From positions 485,316-549,315 of the forward strand of contig JAIWNI010000006.1 of assembly GCA_025331435.1 (NCBI GenBank): DNA of 64,000 nt, read 5' to 3'. Both the position numbers and the translations under genes were made by a program. This DNA is from Choanephora cucurbitarum. Taxonomy: Eukaryota > Mucoromycota > Mucoromycetes > Mucorales > Choanephoraceae. Below, piece by piece: positions 11,800-21,847 of this stretch; the stretch's first letter is position 1; each line of letters starts with the position of its first letter. The notes under the pieces were generated by a model that saw only the letters and a program-made list of their open reading frames with translations, searched no databases and was not told the origin of the DNA.

Positions 11800-13080
11800 C
11801 CTAAATCGGATGATGACTGTACTAGTTATGATAAATCCGACTTTGGAGAAGAACGACAGGTGAGAACTTTTTAAATGAGTACACTTCCTGCTTGTTGATT
11901 CATTCGATAGTAGAATATAGATGGAGTGAACATGACAACAGCTTTCAGGGAATTTCGCGAAAATTCTATCAAAGGTGTGCAGTTAAGAAAATCTTTGTCA
12001 AATCAACGCATTTTGTAAGCTATCATGGTGACTGATTTTTTTTATGAATTAGGTCCCTATCTTACATCTTTCTCAGTTCTGATGAAAAAGCATTGATTTT
12101 GAAAGATATGAGACTGGAGAGGAGCTGGAGACCAATCGAAGAAGATGTCACGTTGGCTTGTCACGAAATTCACAAAGTCTTACAAGAAGATGATGAAATA
12201 AGCCAAGATACAACAACTGATATATTGGAGGTATTAGAAAAGGCTGTGATAGTGTTGACGGAAAAGCTGCAACCAGGATCATTTCTAATTTAATGTACAG
12301 ATTTACGAACTTGTTGAATATATAAGCATTGGAATTTCAATAAGAATAAAATCATCTTTTTCACCCATCATTCCAAACTGGCGTGAGGATAAGGCGAGCG
12401 AGTCAAGCTTAATCATTGAAGTTATGCGCCCTTTCGTTTTTGAATGCATAATCAAGCCTACTAAAGATATACGTCTTGAGCGGTAACTATAAAAAATAGA
12501 TAGTGTAATTATTAACTAAATTGGAAAATAGGATGACTTATCGAATGCTATCAAGCCAAGACAAATTGTCAGCTAATGATCCCTGATTTGGTGGTATATG
12601 TTGATACTGTTTCTAATATCAACTTTGAATTGCTAGTTATTGAAGTAAAGAAGCAAGGAAATTGCAGCAATGGAGGTTTGGAGAAAGACCTTGTGAAGCT
12701 TGGAAAAAGAAATGCAATTGGCATTAAACAAGCTGATCATACACAAAGTGCAAAAGCCTACAGTAATGGGTTTACTAGTAGAAAGTAATTCAAGATTGTT
12801 TTGTTTGTTTGATTTATTGCTAAAACGTTATACTCACAGGCTTAAAAGTGACAGCATTTAGAGTGGATTTGGAGTTTGACGGACGGCATAAAACCTTTGA
12901 AATTGTTCAAGTCTTTCTTGTTCGGGGGAACAAATGTGATATTTTGATTGTACCAACTATTGTACAGCTATCAACTCAAATAGAGGTAAATAATGATTGT
13001 GTGCAAATAGTAATAATGTGTTCACTCATCTCATTGTTCTGTGCATTTAGAAATGAAGAAATCGAAGTAACCTGAACAAA
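11800..13080 (+). pseudogene. Multi-exon repeat-associated protein with a PD...EVK motif
   Basis: Plus-strand coding blocks separated by intron-like gaps can be followed: about 11808-11869 (ending at GTGAGA), 11920-12020, 12053-12293, 12380-12486, 12560-12788 and 12848-13000. They include WRPIEEDVTLACHEI, a block beginning NWREDKASESSLIIEVMRP, IPDLVVYVD followed 10 residues later by FELLVIEVKKQG, and a C-terminal DLEFDGRHKTFEIVQVF. The Asp and the Glu-x-Lys have the spacing of a PD-(D/E)XK nuclease core, but the fold is an inference. Proteins of this general look are common in Mucorales genomes, though I know no established function. One block reaches a stop in the predicted frame, so this copy appears broken. 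It directly follows the Tc1 relic. Confidence 0.45.
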
Positions 13081-14620
13081 TTTGTTTAAGGCAATTAAAG
13101 GTCAGGGTGTTACTATCGATAAAAAGGGGTATATGAGAAAGATTTGCTCCACCCCTTTAGTAGTAGGTGCAGATGGCAAGGGCAAAAACAAGGAAGATTA
13201 GCTAAATAATATCTTGACTTGTTTCAAGACAAGCAGATTACAAAGGGAAATCAAGCAGCCCTTTGTATCCCAGCCTTTTATTTGACTATCCAGAATAATG
13301 TCTTGAATTCTTCCGGTTCAGATGATATGCTTGAATTTTAGGTATGCCTTCTGGTTGACCTTTGAGAGCCATTTTTGTCATAAAAAAAATAGCATATCCA
13401 CCTTGTATTTAGCTTTTAGATAGATCCATCATGTATATACGGAGTTTTAGAAGAACAATAAGCTACATAGGTACAACTTACATTCTACGCTTACTCTTAT
13501 GACTAGTCTGCTGAGTTGTCAACAGTTAAAGAATATCAAAAGCTTAGCTATTTCAAGTAGCAACATCTTAGCGGTTATCTCTTCAAGAAGTTCAATATTC
13601 AGCCTTGTAAAGGGACGTAAAACACCTACTGTAGATGGAATCTTAATATTGTTTGGGTATTGTTGTATCAAACATAAAAATACAATAAAATCAATCCAAA
13701 AAGACAAGAAAAGTACAACCAGAATCTATATTGTTCTGGAAGAAGTGAAAAAGAGAGAGGAAGTAATTTATTATTAAACGTGTATGTCTAATTAATAGGA
13801 GATGGGCTGGATGAATTACAGTGAGGCTACTATGCTAACTCTGACCTACCATGAATCTTTGATTGGGGGGAGCGAAGAGAATGATTGGGTTGTTGCTGGC
13901 TAACTATCCTATCATGAGTCAGTATGATGCAGCTAAGAAACCAAGAAAGACAAGCCGAAGAGTATTGATAGTCCAAGAAAACAGTTTGAAGAGGCATTTC
14001 ACCAAGACATGCTCTACAAGACCAGGCAAGGATGCAGATGAAAGACTTGTGGTGATGAAGGTCCTCTGTTAGGGACTCTGATTCCCCAAGGAAGCATTTC
14101 CTATTTTTTGGTAATTATTGATCCTCTACGATACATTCCAGAAAATGTAATAGAGAATGTTGTATAGAACAACAGAATTATATCTTATTTCCCTCGACCT
14201 TGACTCAGAAAGTGAATAAATATCTTAGAGAGCAATACATTTGAGTGTTTCATATGATAACCAAGTCTTCACTGCTTATTTGACAGGAGATTTTGTATTA
14301 CTCCTGAAATTAAGATGTCATGTGTTTGATCTGAAATGATGTTACCTAAGGTCTTATCTGAACCCAAAAGGAACACTGAAGATGTTTTATTTGTATAGCA
14401 ATGCAAGAGTCATAAAGTTGGTTTGCTATAAATAACTGCTTAGAGATAGATAATACAAGATGTGACTGAAGATCAGACATTGTGCATCATGGACCAAGTC
14501 TTTTCTCATCACCAAATCAAAGAATATAAATAGAGGCATATTTTGTTAGCTAAAGAAAGATCGCTTAGTTTTTACTTAATAAACTTAGTTGAGTATTAGT
14601 TGTACTTTTCTGGTTTTTTT
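13081..14620. other. Gene-poor region with fragmentary frames
   Basis: Only short open frames occur (69-92 codons at 13499 and 13863). A Lys/Arg-rich segment around 13860-14070 and several disconnected in-frame blocks up to 14500 suggest decayed coding material, but no motif is identifiable. I would treat it as repeat debris. Confidence 0.3.
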
Positions 14621-14623
14621 TGA

Positions 14624-15090
14624 TTATTGCCTCTGATAAACACCTACCCATACAACAGTGCTGACTTTTTGATTTTTGTGAGAGCCTTCGCACAATCGAT
14701 ATTCGTTATGGTTGAAAAGAGACCTATCATATGAAGGAATAATATGGCTCAGTCTATCTTTGAATAATATACGGAAATCATTCACTCTAGCATATTTGGC
14801 TTTTTCTACGTCCTTAAAAATTTTGAGTCTTTCTCGAATTTCTTCTGGAGTTTTCATCGCATCTGGTTGACGATCTAGAATTTTGACAGTTATGTAACTG
14901 TTTTCAGATTTCTTAATTGCCAGCATGAAAGTGTTGTACGCAGTTGCAGGAACAAAGAATGTGCATTTTCTCTCAGGTACCATAAAAAGCTCTGCTAATT
15001 TGAATTTAACTCTTTCTGACTGGAAAAAAAACTTCTTCAAGATTGATAGCGTATTTGAAAATATGTCTTATGAGTGCATGTTGGTATTGA
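14624..15090 (-). CDS. Hypothetical ORF in transposon-rich context
   Basis: A minus-strand open frame runs from about 15090 to its stop at 14624 (138 residues from the first possible initiator, TTG at 15040). An ATG start occurs internally in the block LFMVPERKCTFF. The C-terminal part, HIIPSYDRSLFNHNEY, looks like conserved coding sequence rather than chance, but I cannot name the family. It lacks a convincing start and is probably an exon or fragment of a repeat-encoded protein. It is surrounded by transposon relics. Confidence 0.3.
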
Positions 15091-15337
15091 TCTTCTTTTA
15101 TACAGAGAGACACAACGCATCTCAACTGAAGCGCGTTGATTGAGCTTCTCAGTACAAAATGCCGCTTTGAAGGTCTTGAGGCAATTGACCAAAGCTTCTT
15201 GTTAATAGTCGAGAGACTATAGCTGTCTTTGCTGTCAAGTAGGTCGCGTATCTATAAAAGAAGCAGCTCGTCAGGCAAGTTGGGTAATGACATATAAGGG
15301 AGAGTTTGTATAGGAAATTCTTTTTTTTTTTTATATA

Positions 15338-15367
15338 CAGTGTGAACGGAAATAAGTTGCGGATCTT
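15338..15367 (+). repeat. Left terminal inverted repeat of the Tc1-like element
   Basis: Begins with CAGTGTGAAC immediately after a TA dinucleotide and pairs with the inverted copy ending at 16015. Confidence 0.85.
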
Positions 15368-15985
15368 AAATTTAATAAGTACCTTACAACATAAAGGATG
15401 TTCGTCATAGTCTTCATCTTAAAACACCTAGAGTATGCTCCTACATGGCATGGAGCATTGTCTTCCTACAATATGTAGTCAATGTTGGTCTTCCCAGACT
15501 CTTTTTCAATCCAAGGAAGGCAACAATCAACCAAACATTGAACAAATACTTTTCGATCAATTGATCCATATTGTACCACAAGAGGGCCAACATCATTTGC
15601 ATAAAAGCATCCCCATACCATCACAGAATCCAAGCCAAACGTGAGTCTTTATGTATGGGCTTCAGAGCTGGCTTTATTGTTGCGGCACATGATTTGAAGT
15701 TCATACGACCCAAGGCTACTCGAAAAGTGGTCAAAGAGACCTTCTTGCCAGAACTCAAAAATGACGATGTTGAGGTCAAGATCTCTGGCGATCTGAGCAA
15801 TGTTGTTTTGATACATAAAAGTGCCAGCTCAACTACCATAACTATATTCAGAAAGATGCTTGATAGCTTCTTTGGATGCGGGAACAACTGTCGAAGTGCT
15901 TATTTTCGTATGTTTATTAAGAAAAGAGTGATGAAAAGACTAACAAAGAACAACAATGGGTTACGTGTTCAAATCGCGGAGTTTG

Positions 15986-16015
15986 TAAATCCGCAGCTTA
16001 TTTCGGTTCATACTG
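15986..16015 (-). repeat. Right terminal inverted repeat of the Tc1-like element
   Basis: On the minus strand it begins CAGTATGAAC, followed on the plus strand by TA at 16016-16017. About 26 of 30 positions agree with the left repeat. Confidence 0.85.
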
Positions 16016-16019
16016 TAGA

Positions 16020-16990
16020 GTGTGGATGAAACCCGGATACTGAAAAATCATTTGTACCTTTGTGACTGACTAACCACCTATTCTGATTTCTGGTCCAGGA
16101 AGCTGCTGGACATGTAGCACGCAAGTGTTCGTAGCTCCCGCACAAAAAGCAGGCCTTACGACTGGGCTTCAATTTTGGACAGCTGGCTTTCAAGTGATCG
16201 CCTGCACAAACTGGTCTCATGTTTTTCCAGCTTAAACAAATCAAATGGTCTTTGATCCACGAGGGAATCTGGGAAGACAAAGGAAGATAATTTTTGGCTT
16301 TGTCTCTGTTTAGGGTGACAAAGCCTCGACCATTAAACCAATGGCCGTCTTCAATGTAGCGTAATCCTATCTCCAGTATATCACCATATTGTGAAAGAAG
16401 TTCAATAAGTTTAGGCTTCAGGCATTCCTCTTGCTCATGAGGAATTGAAGAGATACTGATACGCACAATATCTGCGTTAGCGTCCAGAGTTTGCAAACAT
16501 GAAAAGTTTCGCCTTGTATCGTAAAAGGGTTCAATAAAGCTTGCTCTCTTGCGTCTTCAGAGACAAAGTTGATCTCTACAAGGCGTTGACGACCCACTTC
16601 GCGTTCACGTAGACCGATACCATTCGGGAATTGATCACGAAGAATACTGTTAAGGCTTTTCTCTTGAAAATTCATTCAACTTAATTGAGTCAAGTCAATT
16701 ACAACTGAAAAGCTATCTTTCGCTTCAACGAAAATAGTATCACTTCGAGTTGTTTCAATATCAAAAGTCGATCGTTGGAAAGATCGCAATCGCTGAGCCC
16801 AAGTAGCGACTTGGAAGGGTTGATTGTTAATATTATGTTGTGAGGAATGCGTACCAATCTCAGCAGGATGGTCAGCAATTCCACTATTATTTCTCTGGTT
16901 CTGATTTTTATCGGGAAGAGCTATGACTGTGGTAAGACATCAACTGTAGTAAAGAAAAAAAAAAAGACATACGCGGCAATAAAAGCGCGG
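16020..16990 (-). pseudogene. LINE-type ORF1 with zinc knuckle, broken
   Basis: Minus-strand coding sequence runs from about 16940 (NQNQRNNSGIADHPAE) through TWAQRLRSFQRS, an in-frame TGA near 16678, MNFQEKSLNSILRDQFPNG, a one-base frameshift near 16490-16500, and then an RNA-binding-like domain ending in a cysteine-rich region. A CCHC zinc knuckle CFLCGSYEHLRATC (CX2CX4HX4C) is intact near 16165-16115, preceded by a second, poorer Cys/His cluster (PVCAGDHLKASC). This architecture fits ORF1 (gag-like nucleic-acid chaperone) of non-LTR retrotransposons. No reverse transcriptase follows. Sequence downstream is taken by the Tc1-like insertion at 15336-16017, which sits at the very 3' end of this frame. 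Confidence 0.65.
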
Positions 16991-17587
16991 CTAGAGAGCC
17001 ATTAACCACATCCTCTGTTTTCGTTTCGCCAACTTGGCCATTGTGGTAGGCACGACTCACAATGTGAATTTTTTATTAGCGCAATCTAAAAGTTCTTCAA
17101 GTGCAATCTATTTCTGGAAAAGGTGTATACTGTCTGTAGGATACACAATGGCTTGTGAGAAGCAAGTAGTACGAGACATCATATGCTTAATTTCTTTTTT
17201 CTGTTTCCACAGCGAGTTAGTTCCGGGCAAAAGGTAAATGTCAAAAAACAGAAATCATTTCAAATCTATAAAGGAGTTTTCATGATTAACCTTTGCACAA
17301 TATATCAATGCATTAGTAAGTGCGATAAAAGAAAAATTAATATAAAAGGTTTGTTTTAATCGATGCAAAGGTTATATTTAGATAGTTCATGCGTAGCAAA
17401 TATTTACTAGAAACGGAAACTTGGTCTTGTGTGGTTGGTTTCATGAGAACGATAAGGGCTTATTTGGGAATAGTAAAGTCAAAAAAGAGAGTATGCCAAG
17501 TCTTTTCTTTGGGTTAAAAATATAAATATCAAAGGTCAAGCTTGTTTTGTTTTTCTTCTCATACAGTTTTTCTATTTATCGAAACAA
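16991..17587. other. Intergenic; upstream region of the oxidoreductase gene
   Basis: No coding sequence is supported. A 10-11-nt inverted pair (AACCTTTGCA near 17288 and TGCAAAGGTT near 17365) can form a long-range hairpin but may be chance. Pyrimidine-rich sequence precedes the ATG at 17588. Confidence 0.35.
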
Positions 17588-18244
17588 ATGGTTCGTATTG
17601 CTGTACTCGGTGGTTCGAGAGGATGTGCCCGTGCTATGGTTGTCCAAGGCCTGGACAAGTATCAGTTCAAATTGCTTGTTCGCAATCCTGACAACATTGA
17701 ATATGATGAGCAACAAAAGTCTAAATTGACTCTCATCAAAGGAGATGCTATGGATCCAGTTGCTGTTAGGCAATTGTTAGAGGATATCGATGTTGTTGTG
17801 TCTTCTATTGGAAGCACCATTGATATAAAGACAGGAAAGATGGCAATACCTAACCTGTGTAGCAAATCAATGAAAGTATTGTTGGAAGTAATTGGGCAGA
17901 TGGAAAAAAATCGTCCTCAACGTTTGGTGGTTGTTTCTTCAACTGGATTAGATGATTCGAGCGATGTACCTTGCTTATTTCGACCTATGTACAAATATCT
18001 CTTACATGAGCCTCACGAGGACAAAAGAGAGATGGAAAAGATGGTTATAAACCAGAATGTTATCCCAGATTGGATTCTTGCGAGACCTAGTTTCCTAAAG
18101 AATGGTAAAGTGACTGGAAAATACAGAGCAGGTGAAAATCTCTGTGGATACCTTGTCAACAGAGAAGACGTTGGCCACTTTTTGCTAAATCAATGTATTG
18201 AGCAAGATGAATTCCTTCAGAAGAAGGTGGTTGTTACAAATTAA
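17588..18244 (+). CDS. NAD(P)-binding oxidoreductase (NmrA/SDR-like)
   Basis: Intronless gene of 218 residues. The N-terminal strand-loop-helix MVRIAVLGGSRGCARAMV is a Gly-rich Rossmann dinucleotide-binding motif, followed by LLVRNPDNI, where NADP-preferring members often have an Arg after the second strand, and DVVVSSIGS. VVVSSTGLD is the usual fourth strand of the NAD(P)H-binding family (Pfam-type NAD(P)-bd, related to biliverdin reductase B and NmrA). The size is typical for this family. Substrate cannot be told from sequence; it may be an enzyme or a redox sensor. It is convergent with the AVT transporter gene, whose stop lies only 43 bp downstream. Confidence 0.8.
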   Translation: MVRIAVLGGSRGCARAMVVQGLDKYQFKLLVRNPDNIEYDEQQKSKLTLIKGDAMDPVAVRQLLEDIDVVVSSIGSTIDIKTGKMAIPNLCSKSMKVLLEVIGQMEKNRPQRLVVVSSTGLDDSSDVPCLFRPMYKYLLHEPHEDKREMEKMVINQNVIPDWILARPSFLKNGKVTGKYRAGENLCGYLVNREDVGHFLLNQCIEQDEFLQKKVVVTN

Positions 18245-18286
18245 AAAATATGTATCACTTATTATTTCTTATGTTAATAAATAATT

Positions 18287-20317
18287 TTATCTTGAAACGA
18301 CCCATTGTTTTGAAGTACTATAGAACGTGAATAACATGACAGCAAATCCAAAAAAAATGAGGACCAAGTCTACTGTTCTTTTAGCGCCTTTTGTAGTAGG
18401 CAGCGCCATATGGAACAGTGGAGGGAAAATGAGACTCAAGGGGCCTATCATATTGAATATGAGAAGTCAATAAGTGTATATAGTTTGATGATGAGAAACT
18501 TACAGCAACAAACAGAGCCTATCAAGCTGATAAACTTGTCCAAATCGCTTGCCCCTCCCCAGGCGATTAGTGTCGCAACAATAACAATGGCTGTTCTTAG
18601 TCCATTCTTCTGCCATTTGATGCTCAAATTATGTTTGCCTGTGCGCTCTCCAAACACAATATGCTCTACAATACGGATTGTTGGAAACAAAGCAAGGGCA
18701 TTAGAGAGTAAGACAGCTATAGCATAGCCTATTTGAACAGAATTTGAAATAACACCAGAGGGAAGATTTAGCAAGGCGACAGTCTGAACATCTTTTCCGA
18801 ATGCGACATAGCCCAAGAGACCTACAGTACAAAGAGTGAATGCAACAAGTACCATTACAAATGTCAATACAGCTGGGAACTTTTCAGGCTTTTCCATAGA
18901 ATCGCGGATAGGTATAATTAAACCTGTTTTTTATGAAGTGAGTTGAGTATGTTTACCTAAATCTCTTTTTTTATCTTTCTTTCTCTCACCAATGCCCTCA
19001 AATGAGTAAACAGCTGTGCCGATAAAAACAGCGTATTGTTGAGAATTGAATACCCAATGAATATCAGGTCCAGTTCTAGGCTCTCCATGTTTGAACAGTT
19101 GAATACAATCAAAGACTAGAAGTGCAAGCAAACCAGCAACTATTAATGCATCAGATAAAAGGGCAGTAGGAGACAACTTTGCAATATTTCGAATAAGTAC
19201 AAGTGGAGTCAACAAGATGGCTAAGATAACAAAAACAGCACCATTGTTCAAAACAATCATGTTGCCACTCAAAGCTCTAACAGCTTCAGTAATATTTTCA
19301 ACTATAAAAATGGTACCACCGCAGACAAAACCCATCTAATCTCATTGCATACATAAGGCATATGTGATTGATTATGCTTAGGATGGTGTTACACTGTACC
19401 TGAGATATAGCAATCGAAAACAAAACAACACGTCTCATCCAATGGCCATACAATTGACCGCCCATGTCGCCATAACTTCCAGTCAAATGTTCTTTACAGT
19501 CTAAAAGCAATAGAAAGCAATATAGAGATATGCCGCCCATAAACCACATGAAAACTATGGAGAATAAAAGCCCACCATTCGAAAACGCTTTCGGCAGAAA
19601 AAGAATACCGCTACCAATAAATGCCTTGAACAATAAAAAAATGGTTTTGACAACATTAGCCTTTTTATGGCTAGATTCTTTTTTCTTGTGACGACTAGAT
19701 AGCAATGCTGTTGATTCTTCATCTTCTTCATCTCCTGTTTGGCTCTCGTCTGTATCAGACAAATCCTCGCCTGCAAACTGGTTCATATAAGATGCTATAG
19801 CTAAGTATTCTAGGAAGTGGCGTGTAGGTTTAGTATCCATGCGGTCCGTCTCAGGTGACAATCCAATAGCTCGATAAGATGCTCTTGAGGAGGAACATAT
19901 TGATTCAGGGCGAAATAATTCTTGAAAAGCAGATTCTTCATTGATTTCTTGATTCTTTTGAGCTAGCTTCTGCTGCTGGTGAACATGAAATCGTCTAAAC
20001 CCACCTGGCTTGTCAAGATTCTCAAATTCATTAATTGAGGAATGGCTACTTGTTGCAGGCGACGAAGCGTTTTTCAGATCAATCATGGATTTTGTTCTCC
20101 TTGCACTTGGCGATGCTGCCATTACGAGGCTTTTAGCGTGTGTGTAAATATCATGTGTGACAGAAGCACCAGGCAAGTGATAGGGTACAGTAATTTTTGC
20201 TTCATTACTTCTTGCTTCGTCGTCCACTTGTAAACAATCGTCTTCAGTGCCATCTACCAAATGATGTTGCACTAAGTCTGGAATAGCGTTATCAGGTATT
20301 GGACTATGATTATCCAT
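18287..20317 (-). CDS. Vacuolar amino-acid transporter, AVT3/AVT4-like
   Basis: Four exons (20317-19400, 19335-18990, 18923-18504, 18444-18287) encode 613 residues. The first about 220 residues are a hydrophilic, Ser- and acidic-rich cytosolic tail, as in yeast Avt3/Avt4. The transporter domain starts at VVKTIFLLFKAFIGSGILFL, the signature first membrane helix of the AAAP/SLC36 family. EGIGLIIPIRDSMEKPEKFP spans the second splice junction, and PLSLIFPPLFHM ends the core, giving about eleven membrane spans. Family members export neutral amino acids from vacuoles with protons. Introns are 64, 66 and 59 nt. It is convergent with the oxidoreductase gene. Confidence 0.9.
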
Positions 20318-20791
20318 TTCAAGTAAAAAAAAAAAAAGTGTAAACCAAGAGAGAAAAAGAGAAACAGAATCGGCTAATCAATTCCCTTGCAAAGGTTATG
20401 CTCTAATGTAAAACTTTAAATTTTGATTGAGCTGATTACATCATTGGTTCAGGTTACGCATAATTTTATAAACTATCAGGTACAATCATGATAACAGTGG
20501 TGTCAAGGCAACCATTGTCTCCTTTAACTATGCACAATTGAATCCTAATCATTATCCTTTCTCATGTTCCCTAATATGACTATGTCACTTCACAGAGGGA
20601 AAAAGAGAGAGCAAGTCAAAAAGTATCTGTATAAACTATTCTTGTTCTTAAAAATCTATTCATATTTATTTTATTCCCTACCTTCAACTTCATGCACTTA
20701 TCTAGGTAACACAATGGTCTACTATTTTTCCTTTTTACACTTTAATTTTATCTCATTTTTTTTCTCTTCCTGTTTACTTTAAGATTTCGCC
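20318..20791. promoter_or_regulatory. Divergent promoter region between AVT transporter and PEN-2
   Basis: This 474-bp non-coding stretch separates the two divergent starts. It has an A-rich tract next to the AVT ATG (20322-20336) and a long T/C-rich tract before the PEN-2 ATG (20640-20780). No specific factor site is assigned. Confidence 0.4.
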
Positions 20792-21152
20792 ATGGCAGCG
20801 TTAGAAAAGATGAGCTCACAAGAGCATATAGCTATAAGCAGAAAAATGTTTTATGGAGGCTTTGCGTTTTTGCCTCTTTTATGGCTAGTCAATTTTCTCT
20901 ACTTTTATAAGCAAACTCAAAAGACTGATGCACCCAAAGAACTAAAGCGATGTAAACCAAACTTTAAGATGTCGTTTCAAGTTAACTTATATTCTTCTTG
21001 TCTTCTTCATCGCAGACATCTACTTGTCATTAGGTGGCTGTGTCGTCTGGTTTGTTGTGCTGACCACTTGGTATGGTCTATTTGTTAATAAACGAATAGA
21101 TTGGGGTCAAGGCGCAGATCGTATTACAGTTGTTATACCCAAAGGACTATAA
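20792..21152 (+). CDS. PEN2: Gamma-secretase subunit PEN-2
   Basis: Two exons (20792-20951, 21016-21152; 64-nt intron) encode 98 residues, close to the 101 of human PEN-2. The diagnostic stretch GGFAFLPLLWLVNFLYF at about residues 24-40 matches PEN-2 almost residue for residue, including the Asn of WLVN. After the splice junction the second hydrophobic segment VVWFVVLTTWYGLF and the C-terminus GADRITVVIPKG align with the human VIVLTSW and GDYLSFTIPLG. The DYLSF motif is reduced to DRITV, keeping only the Asp. PEN-2 completes and activates presenilin in the gamma-secretase intramembrane protease. The other subunits are not in this window. The start at 20792 lies in a good context (GCCATGG). 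Confidence 0.92.
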
Positions 21153-21847
21153 TTGGCGGTTCTTTTCATTTGTTTGTATAGATGTATTCTTCTATTCATG
21201 TTCATTTTGTTTCTCTTATTTTCTTGTTACGCATTTTCATCTATTCGCTTTCTCTTTCTCTCTCCTTTCTCTCTTTTCACTCAAAATAAACCTTTCTATG
21301 ACAATGTGCTATTTTTGTGGTTCAAGTAAGTCAAATGATTCTTTCCTTCTTTTACTTCTTCTACTAAAGCCTTGCAATCATTACTTACAGCTAAACACAA
21401 GTCGAGTGATTGTGTAAGTCATTTTTAATACAGATGAAAAACGACTACGATTAAGCAAAGTTTGTCCTTCTTATTTCTGAAAACAAAATCATAGCCACAC
21501 TATGTTGATATAGGTACTTTAAAAATGACATTAGTGTTATTGTACGTTTCGTTGGCAGCAAACATTAGAGTCTGGCCTGCAGAACCGAAGTCCACGTTTC
21601 AGTCTCAAGTCATTGCTGTATAAACAAACAATAGAAGTGTTTCGGTGCTAAGAAATTTATGACATTGATTATTGCAATCTTCACCATGCTCTCCTTATAT
21701 CCAATCAAAATCCTGATTCAGTCCAAATAGATTCAGTTCAAATAGATCCAGTTCCAATAATAAATACGATTACTAATGATAAATTTGCCGTATGTATGAA
21801 CACTGCTATCTTTTTATTGTTATCCTGCTTTTCTTTAAGCATTATTC
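21153..21847. other. Intergenic between PEN-2 and xanthine dioxygenase
   Basis: Convergent 3' ends flank this stretch. It contains T/C-rich tracts (21190-21370) and a short tandem duplication, TCCAAATAGATTCAG/TTCAAATAGATCCAG, at about 21720-21755. No gene is supported. Confidence 0.4.

Larger units (their letters stand above)
15336..16017 (-). mobile_element. Internally deleted Tc1-like element with terminal inverted repeats
   Basis: The element is 678 bp (15338-16015) between two TA dinucleotides (15336-15337 and 16016-16017), the target-site duplication of Tc1/mariner elements. The left end, from 15338, reads CAGTGTGAACGGAAATAAG and the right end, inverted, reads CAGTATGAACCGAAATAAG. The match continues to about 30 bp with only a few differences. 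Minus-strand coding remnants inside include an HTH-like NNIAQIARDLD near 15820, SVMVWGCF near 15630 and EDNAPCHVGAY near 15440, which carries the second catalytic Asp. The region between the HTH and the WGCF motif is too short for a full transposase of about 340 residues, so the copy is internally deleted and non-autonomous. Confidence 0.85.

Noticed and set aside
15571..16029. 152-codon plus-strand frame
   Set aside because: It overlaps the minus-strand Tc1-like element, whose motifs and inverted repeats explain the sequence better; the plus frame reads into the terminal repeat.
17288..17375. AACCTTTGCA/TGCAAAGGTT inverted pair as a transposon end
   Set aside because: It is too short, with no target duplication and nothing coding in between; a chance hairpin is more likely.
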